6,449 nucleotides of DNA from JADHUC01 sp964617665 (lineage in GTDB: Bacteria > Planctomycetota > Planctomycetia > Pirellulales > Pirellulaceae), in contig CAZUAH010000715.1 in the NCBI GenBank assembly GCA_964617665.1, positions 1-6,449 on the forward strand, read 5' to 3'. The notes beneath the pieces are model-generated. The model was given only the letters and a program-made list of their open reading frames with translations, had not been told where the DNA came from and searched no databases. The stretch's first letter is position 1. Each line of letters starts with the position of its first letter. Shown here in pieces: positions 1-6,449 of this stretch. Position numbers and translations under genes: made by a program.

Positions 1-19
1 ATTAAGTAGACTCTTTCGC

Positions 20-99
20 GTTTCACCGTGAGCGGGAGGCGAGGGTCGTGGCGCATCGAGCCGCCCACAGCAACCGTCGCCTCCGGCTCAGGGTTAAAC
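20..99. repeat. 80-nt imperfect palindrome (long inverted repeat) downstream of the operon
   Basis: Arms 20-46 and 73-99 are inverted copies matching at 23 of 27 positions, with mismatches at 24/95, 28/91, 34/85 and 43/76. Each arm begins GTTT, contains TGAGC(G/C)GGAGGCGA and ends GGT. The centre adds a smaller helix: 48-53 can pair with 62-68 with one bulged base. The whole could fold into one long rod in RNA or DNA. It starts 19 bases after the stop of the acyl-CoA synthetase gene. Reading outward on the minus strand, the flank (19-1) has no T-run, nor has the other strand after position 99, so it is not a canonical intrinsic terminator, although it could protect the 3' end of the mRNA. It may be a member of a dispersed palindromic repeat family (inference). 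The rest of 1-118 shows nothing else recognisable. Confidence 0.8.
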
Positions 100-118
100 A
101 ATGCGACTCGCCGCGCTA

Positions 119-2263
119 TCACCTCTTGACCACCAGCGCATCGACCACGCGAACTCCCTGGCCTTCAGCGTGCACCATTAGGGGATTGATGTCCAATTCA
201 CGAATGTGGTCCTCCAACTCCAGAGCCAGGCGGCTCACGTTGACCAATACATCGGCTACCGCGTGAATATCGGCTTTGGCCTCGCCGCGGGCACCTACCA
301 GAACATTGAATCCCTTCGTCTCCTCCATCATCTCCAACGCGTCGCCCCGGCTCAGCGGCGCCACACGCAACGATACGTCCTTCAGCACCTCGACGAAGAT
401 GCCGCCCAGGCCAAACATGACGGTCGGCCCGAACAGTGGGTCGTTGTTCACGCCCACAATAACCTGGGCACCATCGCTGACCCATTCGTGGACGAGAACG
501 CCGTTAACGCGAGCCGCGGGATTGTAGGCGTGGACGTTTTGCAGGACGTCGTTGTACGCTCGTATGAGTTCGTCTCGATTCTGTATGTTCAGCTTCAGTC
601 CGCCGGCTTCCGTCTTGTGGAGGATATCGGGCGAGTCGATCTTTAGAACCACTGGGTAGCCGATGGTCTCGGCGACTTGTACCGCCTCCTGCTCCGTCTT
701 GGCAACGTCTTCTTTCGTGACCGGAATGCCGTACAGTCGGAGCAACTTCTTGCTCTGATGTTCAGTAAGGCTGCGATCGGCGCCGGCCAGCAACGTCAGT
801 GCCGCTTCACAGGTCGTGCCAGTCGTCATGTCAACGCGTTCAGTTTGAGACCTCGCCAGACGCCCCTCACGAAACTCGCTGTATTTCATCAGCGCCCCCA
901 TCGCTCGCACGGCTCTAACCGGGGATCGGTAGAACTGAACGCCTCTTTCGGCCAAGACCTCCAGGTTGTCGCCCATCACCCGATCGCCCGCCGTCCACGC
1001 GACTGTGATCGGTTTCCGAGTACGCCGTGCCATACGGACGATATCCTCGGCCATCTGCCGACCGGGGTCTCCAACGATCATCGTTACGACGATCACCAAA
1101 GCGTCGATATCCGGGTTATCCACCATCGCCTGGAGCACCCTTAGAAAACCCTCCGCCTCGTTGAGTACTTGGGCGGTTACGTCGACGGGGTTTAACGCCG
1201 AGCCGTATGCAGGGATCACCTCCATGATCGCTTTCTGGGTTCTGGCATCCAACTCGGGAATGTCCAGCTTCAAATCGACCGCCTCGTCCGCAACCACGAT
1301 CCCGCCGCCCCCGGACGTAGTCACGATGCCCAGCCCTTTGCCTTCGGGCAACGCCGGGATTCGCTGCATCAGCGCAGCCACGTCGATCATTTGCTCCAAG
1401 TCGTCGGCTCGGATAATTCCCTTCTGTCGAAAGAAGGCATCGCACACCGCATCGGATCCGGTCAACGACGCCGTGTGCGAGGAAGCGGCCTTTTGACCGA
1501 TATCCGTGCGCCCCGCCTTCAGAGTGACGATCGGTTTTCCCAGTTCTAACGCTCGGTCGGCCAGGCGGGCAAACTGTTTGCCGTCCTTGATGCCTTCCAG
1601 GTAGCTGATGACCATTTCCGTGTCGGAGGCTTCCAGCAGATACTCCATGAAGTCCAACGTGTGGAGGTCCACCTCGTTGCCGGTACTGGCGACGCAACTG
1701 AAGCCGACGCCCGATTCCTGCGCCAGGTTGAAGATTCCGTAGCCCAACGCGCCACTTTGTGTGACGTAACCGATAGGGCCGACTCGCAAGGGTCTTACCT
1801 CGACCGAAGCGCTAAAACTCCCGATCACGTTTTCCCTCACGTTGATCGAGCCCTGGCAATTGGGACCGACGATCCCCATGCCGGATTCTTCAGCCAGTTC
1901 AGCGATCCGTGTTTGAAGAGCCTTCCCTTCGTCGCCCGCTTCGGCGAATCCCGAACTGAAGATCGTGACGAACTTGACGCCCTTCTTCGCGCACTGTTCG
2001 AGTGCTGGCAAAACAAGTTTGTAGTTCACGGCGACCAGCACCAAATCGACCGCCTCGGGCACGTCCAGGATGCTCCCGTAGCACTTGTACCCACCCAGTT
2101 CTTCATACTTAGGGTTGACGGGGAAGATCTTGCCTTGGTAACCATGCTCTTTCAGGTAACGGAGCGGCTTGCCGCTGATGCTGCCGAAGTTACCGGACGC
2201 CCCGATAATGGCTATGGACCGGGGGCTGAAAAAGTACTTCAGGTCTCGGGCTGCCTGGATCAT
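119..2263 (-). CDS. Acyl-CoA synthetase, NDP-forming, fused alpha-beta type (acetate-CoA ligase ADP-forming family)
   Basis: A 714-residue cytoplasmic enzyme that interconverts acyl-CoA + ADP (or GDP) + Pi with acid + CoA + ATP through a phosphohistidine. Domains in order: CoA-binding Rossmann domain (about 10-105, FFSPRSIAIIGAS); succinyl-CoA-ligase-like domains (about 125-460) with GPNCQG (133-138), VTQSGALG (167-174) and the presumed phosphorylated His263 in SSHTASLTGSD; and an ATP-grasp domain (about 495-714) with SPDILHKTEAGG (544-555, His549), GLGGIFVEVLKD (618-629) and the metal-binding ELDINPL (689-695). Length is normal for the fused form without a C-terminal acetyltransferase domain. 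The frame stays open to an ATG at 2377, but that would overlap the NrfD gene by about 100 bases; the ATG at 2263 begins just before the conserved domain and follows the NrfD stop by 8 bases. No Shine-Dalgarno sequence is visible, unlike the upstream genes. The acyl substrate cannot be told. The operon position suggests it serves the same pathway as the redox complex (inference). Confidence 0.94.
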   Translation of the reverse strand: MIQAARDLKYFFSPRSIAIIGASGNFGSISGKPLRYLKEHGYQGKIFPVNPKYEELGGYKCYGSILDVPEAVDLVLVAVNYKLVLPALEQCAKKGVKFVTIFSSGFAEAGDEGKALQTRIAELAEESGMGIVGPNCQGSINVRENVIGSFSASVEVRPLRVGPIGYVTQSGALGYGIFNLAQESGVGFSCVASTGNEVDLHTLDFMEYLLEASDTEMVISYLEGIKDGKQFARLADRALELGKPIVTLKAGRTDIGQKAASSHTASLTGSDAVCDAFFRQKGIIRADDLEQMIDVAALMQRIPALPEGKGLGIVTTSGGGGIVVADEAVDLKLDIPELDARTQKAIMEVIPAYGSALNPVDVTAQVLNEAEGFLRVLQAMVDNPDIDALVIVVTMIVGDPGRQMAEDIVRMARRTRKPITVAWTAGDRVMGDNLEVLAERGVQFYRSPVRAVRAMGALMKYSEFREGRLARSQTERVDMTTGTTCEAALTLLAGADRSLTEHQSKKLLRLYGIPVTKEDVAKTEQEAVQVAETIGYPVVLKIDSPDILHKTEAGGLKLNIQNRDELIRAYNDVLQNVHAYNPAARVNGVLVHEWVSDGAQVIVGVNNDPLFGPTVMFGLGGIFVEVLKDVSLRVAPLSRGDALEMMEETKGFNVLVGARGEAKADIHAVADVLVNVSRLALELEDHIRELDINPLMVHAEGQGVRVVDALVVKR

Positions 2264-2271
2264 GAAGCGAT

Positions 2272-3210
2272 TCAAACGTTGGTCAGAGTGTACTCGAAAC
2301 GGCCCGCTTTCAGCGGCGCGTGAATGCCGCCGGACAGGATCACCTGCCGAAGTAACAGGCCGCCAATGAGGCCGCAAAGCGATGCGAACAGGACGCTGAG
2401 CTGTACCACGGTGCCCGCGAGGATGACGGTGAACTGTGCCATGACGCCGTCCGGGGCGGCCACGCCCAGGGCCGTGAGCACGAGAGGAACGAGTAATCCT
2501 AGCAGGACCGCGCCAAACCAGAACGTCGATGCCACCGATCCGCAGAGGACGAGCCTGGCAGAAGCTCGCGATTCGGTCACACGGTGCGTTGCCTGGAGGA
2601 AGAAGCCCAGGACGAGCATCTCCGAGACAATCAGAACGATGTCAAGCTTCTCCAGGACAGTCATTGCGTCCTTGTGCACGCCTGCGATTGTTCCAACGAG
2701 GGCAACGGCCATGACGCCGGTCGAGAGAGCGGATACGAGAAACAGCGCGGGCAGCACAGCGGTACTCCAGAACGCGATCGGCCGAGACGCCCCGAGCAGG
2801 ATTCCCGTGTAGATCACTGTGGCCAACGCAAACACTGTGCCCAGAATGCTGACGGCCAGGGGCGTGCCGCTGGACTCGGCGAAGATCAAGAAGACGCTGT
2901 GAATGACAGCCAGGAGCATGAAGATTGAAATGATGATCGTTCCTCGGGCCATCCACGACGTACCCGGCCGCCTGAAAGCCCGCCAGAAGTTCTTGGGGGA
3001 TCCCAGATCCAACAAAAGGAACGCGCACCCGACAGCAACGCAAGGGAACGCCAGGAAGACGCCGATTTTGGAGACACGGACCCACTCGTGGCCACCGAAC
3101 AAATCCGCCATGACCCCAGTGATGTAGGCGCCGCCGCCGACACCGGCGAGAAAAAGGTAGGCGGCGATAACCCATGTCCATCGGCTTTGTGCTTTGGGTT
3201 TGACCAACAT
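2272..3210 (-). CDS. NrfD/PsrC-type integral membrane quinone-interacting subunit
   Basis: A 312-residue polytopic membrane protein that anchors the complex and exchanges electrons with the quinone pool. Hydrophobic segments at roughly residues 12-32, 48-68, 90-110, 117-139, 149-175, 188-206, 218-247 and 259-290 give about eight helices, in the range expected for NrfD/PsrC proteins. Family-type motifs are the glycine-rich first helix (FLAGVGGGAYITG, 20-32), LDLGSPKNFWRAFRRPGTSW (67-86) followed by MARG, and YTGILLGASRPIAFWST (134-150) with the following PALFLVSALSTG. There is no haem-binding subunit in the window, so electrons probably go directly from the iron-sulfur subunit to quinone (inference). 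Some NrfD-family proteins are linked to proton movement, but nothing seen here decides this. The start has a Shine-Dalgarno sequence overlapping the previous stop; the stop is 8 bases before the next start. Identification as NrfD family is secure; assignment to a specific enzyme is not possible from this subunit. Confidence 0.93.
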   Translation of the reverse strand: MLVKPKAQSRWTWVIAAYLFLAGVGGGAYITGVMADLFGGHEWVRVSKIGVFLAFPCVAVGCAFLLLDLGSPKNFWRAFRRPGTSWMARGTIIISIFMLLAVIHSVFLIFAESSGTPLAVSILGTVFALATVIYTGILLGASRPIAFWSTAVLPALFLVSALSTGVMAVALVGTIAGVHKDAMTVLEKLDIVLIVSEMLVLGFFLQATHRVTESRASARLVLCGSVASTFWFGAVLLGLLVPLVLTALGVAAPDGVMAQFTVILAGTVVQLSVLFASLCGLIGGLLLRQVILSGGIHAPLKAGRFEYTLTNV

Positions 3211-3216
3211 GGTTCG

Positions 3217-3861
3217 TTACCTCGGTGGCAAATAGTACACACACGGGCTGGTTCCAAGCTCGGGATTGAGCTGAAATCCGCGTTCACTCCTGATCAAGAC
3301 CGAAATCTCGCTTTCGGGATCGTTCAAATCGCCAATATAGCGGGCCTTGGCCGGGCATGCCTCGACGCAGGCGGGCTGTTCTCCCTCCTGCACGCGGTCT
3401 TTGCAGAAGTCGCACTTGGCCGCGATACCGTACGCGTGTTTCTCTTCCCACTTATCCTTTGCGTACGCTTGGTAGGCATCCAAATCCTCAGTCTCGGCAT
3501 CCGGAAAGTAAGTCGCCCAATCCGGCACAGTGTGGCGTTGGCCGTAGGGGCAGGCCTGCATGCAGTACTTACAGCCCATGCACAGGTCGCGATCCACGGT
3601 GACGATGCCGTTTTCGTCCTGCTTCGTGGCGCCTGTGGGGCACACATACAAGCATTCGGGTTTCTCACATTGCATGCACAACGTCGGCAGCATTTGCCGA
3701 AGTGCCGACGGGTAAGTGCCGATTTCCGCTTGCAGGCACTTGGCAAAGTCAATGCCCTGGGGCGTGTGGTTCGCGGCCTTACACGCCGCAGTACACGAGT
3801 AGCAGCCGTAGCACCGCTTTAGGTCGATCACGAATCCGTAGCGTATTGTGGTCGTGCTCAT
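3217..3861 (-). CDS. 4Fe-4S ferredoxin-type electron-transfer subunit (PsrB/PhsB/DmsB-like)
   Basis: A 214-residue iron-sulfur protein that should relay electrons between the catalytic subunit and the membrane subunit. Sixteen cysteines form four cluster motifs: C17-C20-C23-C27, C62-C65-C70-C74 (CxxCx4CxxxC), C94-C97-C100-C104, and C150-C153-C165-C169 (CxxCx11CxxxC). This is the arrangement of the DmsB/PsrB/NrfC family, where the first and fourth, and second and third, motifs swap ligands. Two more cysteines, C42 and C207, are outside the motifs. There is no signal peptide, as expected for a subunit exported, if at all, together with a Tat-carrying partner. Unusual is a stretch of 45 residues between C104 and C150, acidic and aromatic (around DAETEDLDAYQAYAKDKWEE); about 18 would be usual. 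The C-terminus ends PELGTSPCVYYLPPR, a common ending in this family. The ATG is supported by a good Shine-Dalgarno sequence. The gene lies between the catalytic and NrfD genes with gaps of 9 and 6 bases. Confidence 0.95.
   Translation of the reverse strand: MSTTTIRYGFVIDLKRCYGCYSCTAACKAANHTPQGIDFAKCLQAEIGTYPSALRQMLPTLCMQCEKPECLYVCPTGATKQDENGIVTVDRDLCMGCKYCMQACPYGQRHTVPDWATYFPDAETEDLDAYQAYAKDKWEEKHAYGIAAKCDFCKDRVQEGEQPACVEACPAKARYIGDLNDPESEISVLIRSERGFQLNPELGTSPCVYYLPPR
3219..3223 (-). promoter_or_regulatory. Ribosome binding site of the NrfD-like subunit, overlapping the upstream stop codon
   Basis: The minus strand reads CCGAGGTAACGAACCATG. GAGGT lies 8 bases before the ATG at 3210, and its final T is the first base of the TAA stop of the ferredoxin subunit gene. 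As at the previous junction, this arrangement suggests coupled translation and confirms the start. Confidence 0.65.
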
Positions 3862-3867
3862 GCCGCG

Positions 3868-3872
3868 TCCTC
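3868..3872 (-). promoter_or_regulatory. Ribosome binding site of the ferredoxin subunit, overlapping the upstream stop codon
   Basis: On the minus strand the sequence reads GTGAGGACGCGGCATG. GAGGA sits 6 bases before the ATG at 3861 and shares two bases with the TGA stop of the catalytic subunit gene. This fixes the start of the downstream gene and suggests translational coupling between the two subunits (inference). Confidence 0.7.
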
Positions 3873-6449
3873 ACGCTTTGTAGATCTTCACTTTAACGCA
3901 GGCATCCTGCCCCTGTGTCAACGGATCGGTGTGAGCCTCGTCGATAATGGTCAAGTCGTCGAAGAACTGGCCTTTGCCTTTCGCGATTGGCGTCCCCTTG
4001 GCCCAGTGGCCGTGACACCCGGCGATGCACACGTGTTCGGGATGCACACCCTGGACAAGCGTGACCGCACCCTTGATCCGCTTCCCGTTCGGGTTCTCGA
4101 CCCAGACGAGGTCCCGATCTTTGAGACCCTTCGTCTTGCCCGTCTCCTCGTTGACCTGGATCAGGTAGACGAAAGGATCATTCACCGAAATCTCATCCAA
4201 CCAGGGGTTGTTTTGCGAGGAAGATTGCGTGTGGAAGGAAGGTCGCCAGCAGAAGGCCCACAAATCATAGTCCGGATTCTCCTGCGTATGCGAGGGGCAC
4301 GGGTGCCACCCCGGCAACGGCGTGAAAAACGTGTCGATGTCAAACATGTCTTCGCGCCCGAACTGCCCGAGAAGGTCCTTGAGCTTTCTGCCTCCGTCAA
4401 GAAAATACTCGAAGTAGATCGGCACCCTGACCGGGACGAACCACCGCCAGTACATCTCTTCCACCTTGGTGGGCCACTTCACCAGGCCCGTTTCCTTCAA
4501 CGCCTCCAGCCCCTTGTCGTCACCCAGACGATCGCGCAGCACTCGGTCGCAAATGTCCTGCCACGAGTGGTCGCCGCTGGGATCAAGCTTGTACTGTTCG
4601 CCCATTTCTCCGCCGTAGCGGACCGGGATGATCTGGTTGATCGCTTCGTAGTACTTGCCTTTGACCCCCAGCTTATCCGCCAGTTCCAGCATGACTTCGT
4701 TGAAGTCGCGACGCTCGTACAGCGGATCAAGGACGGGTTGGCGTATCTGCCATACCCAGTGGTCCATGCCAGTGGGATGGCAGAAAACGGACGGAAAGGT
4801 GACACACGGAGTGTACCGTTCCAGGAAACAGGCGTCGGGAAGTACCACGTCTGCGACCGCCTCGGTGAACTCGTTCTGGAAGATATTGAACGAAAAGACA
4901 AAGTCGAACTTCTTCAGGAAGTTCTCGGTCACCTGCTCGGCGTTGCCCATCGTCATCACCGAGTTGGAACCGAAGTTGATCATCACTGACGGGCGGTAGT
5001 CGATTTTGAACTGTTCCAGGTACTTCTCCCAGTCGGGTGAACAAATGACGAACGCGTTGTAGACCGAGCACGGAAACATGTCCTGGAGATCGAGTCGCTG
5101 GGGCGGTGCGGGATCTCGTAGTGGATAAGGTTTGTGATCGTATACCCAGCCCTTGACGATCATCAAACCGTCCGGGCACGGGTAAGGCACTGTGTTCGGC
5201 TTGCCTGTGTCGGGGTGACCCTGCGAAACCGGAGGCCCGTGCCCCATCGCCCCGCCGGGCACGTCCGAGGCTCCCACGACTTGGTTCAGGAGGTCGATGC
5301 ACAGGCACGTCCAACCCGAGTCGCGATGTCCCTGGCTTCCCCGGAAAAAGATCGCGGCAGCCGGTCGCAGTGGTAGCTGCTTGCCGTCAATCGTGATCGT
5401 GCTGCCGATCCGGGCTTGCTCGACAAACTCCTTTGCGATGCGACGGAGCGCCGTCACCGGGACCGACGTGATCTCCGAAACCTTCTCGAGCGGGTATTCC
5501 TTTCTCAGGTGCTCCTTTACCAGTTGGAATGCCGGCGTGACCGTCGAGCCGTTGACCTCGTATTCGCCTTCCAGGGCGAAATCCTGGATGGATTCGTCGT
5601 CGAAGGTCTTCGCCTTCCCGTCCTCCGAGTCCCAGACGAGCGGCTTGTTGGACTCCGCGTCCCTCTTGTAGTGGCCGTCCGACTGGATCAGGTAGGCGGC
5701 GTTCGTCTTCAGCTTCAGGTATTCGGCGTCGTAGGTGCCCAGTTCGTTTACAATCACATTGACCATACCCAGTGCCGCGGCGCCGTCCGTACCAACTCGG
5801 ATCGGTACCCACTCGTGGCCCTTGGATGCCTGAGTAGAGAGGTACGGATCGAACACAACAGCCCGCATCCCCCGAGCACGGGCATCCGCGACGAACTGGG
5901 CCGTCTGCAGGGCCGCGTGCCCCGCACCGTGGCCCTTCGAGCAACCGAAATACAATGTGTAATTGTTGTAGTTCCAGTCGGGTATGATCGACCACGATGC
6001 GTGCGTGATCCCGTTCATGAAGTGCGCGCCGTTGCCGCACCAGAGGCCGCCGCCTGAGACCCAATAGTTCTTGAATCCAAAGGCCCGCATGAAAGCCACG
6101 ACGGCGAAACGGATCTCGCTGGTCTGGACGGTTGTTGCCTGGAAGTAGACCCCTCGGGGATCCTCTTCGTATGCGGCCTTCAGTTTTGACACGATCGTGT
6201 CAAATGCCTCTTCCCACGAAATGCGTTCCCATCGCGGATCGACGCCAACGCCCTTTTCGGGATTGGTCCTTTTCACAGGGTAGTTGACGCGGTGCGGGTC
6301 GTACAGCGTCATAAGCTGGGCAACGCCCTTGGCGCAAATCCTACCGCTGCCGGCGGGGCTTTCAGGATTCCCTACAAGGTCGACAAGCAACCCATCGACT
6401 CGGTGGGCCTTGATGCCGCACTGCCCATAACAGCCGCCGCACGAGGTGT
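3871..6449 (-). CDS. Molybdopterin (Mo/W-bis-MGD) oxidoreductase catalytic subunit, DMSO-reductase superfamily, 5' partial
   Basis: Catalytic subunit of a membrane-linked redox complex; the substrate is unknown. The reading frame is open to the window edge (first full codon at 6447), giving 858 visible residues, so the true start and any Tat signal lie outside. A TTG at 6390 is not the start, because the codons upstream encode a canonical [4Fe-4S] motif: Cys3, Cys6, Cys10 and Cys38 (CxxCxxxC-x27-C), followed by Lys40, the usual electron-relay lysine. Cys137, in GGGLWCGNGAH, lies 99 residues after the last cluster Cys; that spacing fits the metal-ligand Cys/Sec of formate dehydrogenase and acetylene hydratase, so it is the likely Mo/W ligand. 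Further family signatures are the FDPYLSTQASKGHEWVPIR and GTDGAAALGM stretch, the VADVVLPDACFLERYTP stretch, and a C-terminal molydopterin-binding domain from about residue 725 with HTQSSSQNNPWL. Total length near 870 or more resembles PsrA/PhsA/TtrA-type and pyrogallol transhydroxylase-type subunits; I cannot choose between them. Family assignment is firm, the reaction is not. The next gene starts 9 bases after the stop. Confidence 0.93.
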   Translation of the reverse strand, partial: TSCGGCYGQCGIKAHRVDGLLVDLVGNPESPAGSGRICAKGVAQLMTLYDPHRVNYPVKRTNPEKGVGVDPRWERISWEEAFDTIVSKLKAAYEEDPRGVYFQATTVQTSEIRFAVVAFMRAFGFKNYWVSGGGLWCGNGAHFMNGITHASWSIIPDWNYNNYTLYFGCSKGHGAGHAALQTAQFVADARARGMRAVVFDPYLSTQASKGHEWVPIRVGTDGAAALGMVNVIVNELGTYDAEYLKLKTNAAYLIQSDGHYKRDAESNKPLVWDSEDGKAKTFDDESIQDFALEGEYEVNGSTVTPAFQLVKEHLRKEYPLEKVSEITSVPVTALRRIAKEFVEQARIGSTITIDGKQLPLRPAAAIFFRGSQGHRDSGWTCLCIDLLNQVVGASDVPGGAMGHGPPVSQGHPDTGKPNTVPYPCPDGLMIVKGWVYDHKPYPLRDPAPPQRLDLQDMFPCSVYNAFVICSPDWEKYLEQFKIDYRPSVMINFGSNSVMTMGNAEQVTENFLKKFDFVFSFNIFQNEFTEAVADVVLPDACFLERYTPCVTFPSVFCHPTGMDHWVWQIRQPVLDPLYERRDFNEVMLELADKLGVKGKYYEAINQIIPVRYGGEMGEQYKLDPSGDHSWQDICDRVLRDRLGDDKGLEALKETGLVKWPTKVEEMYWRWFVPVRVPIYFEYFLDGGRKLKDLLGQFGREDMFDIDTFFTPLPGWHPCPSHTQENPDYDLWAFCWRPSFHTQSSSQNNPWLDEISVNDPFVYLIQVNEETGKTKGLKDRDLVWVENPNGKRIKGAVTLVQGVHPEHVCIAGCHGHWAKGTPIAKGKGQFFDDLTIIDEAHTDPLTQGQDACVKVKIYKA

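Noticed and set aside
1..118. Classical rho-independent terminator
   Set aside because: There is a strong stem, but no T-run follows it on either strand, and the stem is much longer than usual with mismatches spread along it.
48..266. Small plus-strand open frame (72 codons) at the window start
   Set aside because: It overlaps the palindrome and the antisense of the synthetase C-terminus, including the metal-binding motif; composition is Arg/Ser/Thr-rich shadow type.
1661..2323. Plus-strand open frame (220 codons) opposite the acyl-CoA synthetase gene
   Set aside because: It is antisense to the conserved CoA-binding and ligase domains and has no coherent protein family features.
2264..2377. 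38-residue N-terminal extension of the acyl-CoA synthetase from the ATG at 2377
   Set aside because: It would overlap the NrfD gene by about 100 bases and translates to a non-conserved, basic stretch. The ATG at 2263 sits right before the conserved CoA-binding domain.
3088..3822. Plus-strand open frame (244 codons) opposite the ferredoxin and NrfD genes
   Set aside because: It is antisense to the 16-cysteine iron-sulfur protein, crosses the gene junction, and has no domain of its own.
3931..4989. Long plus-strand open frame (352 codons) opposite the catalytic subunit gene
   Set aside because: It lies fully antisense to a gene with clear family motifs; the predicted protein shows no recognisable domain. 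Long antisense frames are common in GC-rich coding DNA.
6388..6390. TTG as the start codon of the catalytic subunit
   Set aside because: The in-frame codons upstream to the window edge encode the first three cysteines of the [4Fe-4S] motif, so the gene is 5' truncated by the window rather than starting here.
3871..6449. Calling the catalytic subunit a specific enzyme (thiosulfate, polysulfide, tetrathionate or arsenate reductase, or pyrogallol transhydroxylase)
   Set aside because: The family motifs fit the superfamily, but the active-site loop does not match one characterised member I can recall clearly, and transhydroxylase catalytic subunits lack the N-terminal cluster seen here.

Overview
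The window holds the 3' part of one tightly packed operon, all on the minus strand and read from high to low coordinates. Four genes cover positions 119-6449 with gaps of only 6-9 bases. In transcription order they are: (1) a large molybdopterin/tungstopterin oxidoreductase of the DMSO-reductase superfamily, whose 5' end lies outside the window; (2) a four-cluster [4Fe-4S] ferredoxin-type electron-transfer subunit; (3) an NrfD/PsrC-type membrane quinone-interacting subunit with about eight transmembrane helices; (4) a fused-subunit, NDP-forming acyl-CoA synthetase (acetate-CoA ligase ADP-forming family).

Genes 1-3 are the standard set of a three-subunit membrane oxidoreductase of the polysulfide/thiosulfate/tetrathionate-reductase type (complex iron-sulfur molybdoenzyme). 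A catalytic subunit with bis-pterin cofactor and a proximal cluster passes electrons through the ferredoxin subunit to or from the quinone pool at the NrfD subunit. The direction and the substrate cannot be read from the sequence. The fourth gene is not part of any standard respiratory complex of this kind. It interconverts acyl-CoA plus ADP/Pi with free acid plus ATP, so its presence suggests, without proving it, that the complex acts on an organic compound that enters or leaves as a CoA thioester.

Positions 1-118 are non-coding. They contain an 80-nt near-palindrome (20-99) starting 19 bases after the last stop codon. Each 27-nt arm matches the other at 23 positions. It could form a long imperfect hairpin in RNA, but it lacks a U-tract on either strand, so it looks more like an interspersed palindromic repeat than a classical terminator.

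Organism: a moderately GC-rich bacterium with anaerobic or facultative respiratory capacity. The arm motif GAGC(C/G)GGAGGCGA reminds me of short intergenic repeats of planctomycete genomes. This is a recollection, not a search result, and the host should be treated as undetermined. No RNA genes, CRISPR arrays, insertion sequences or promoters were seen; the operon promoter must lie beyond position 6449.
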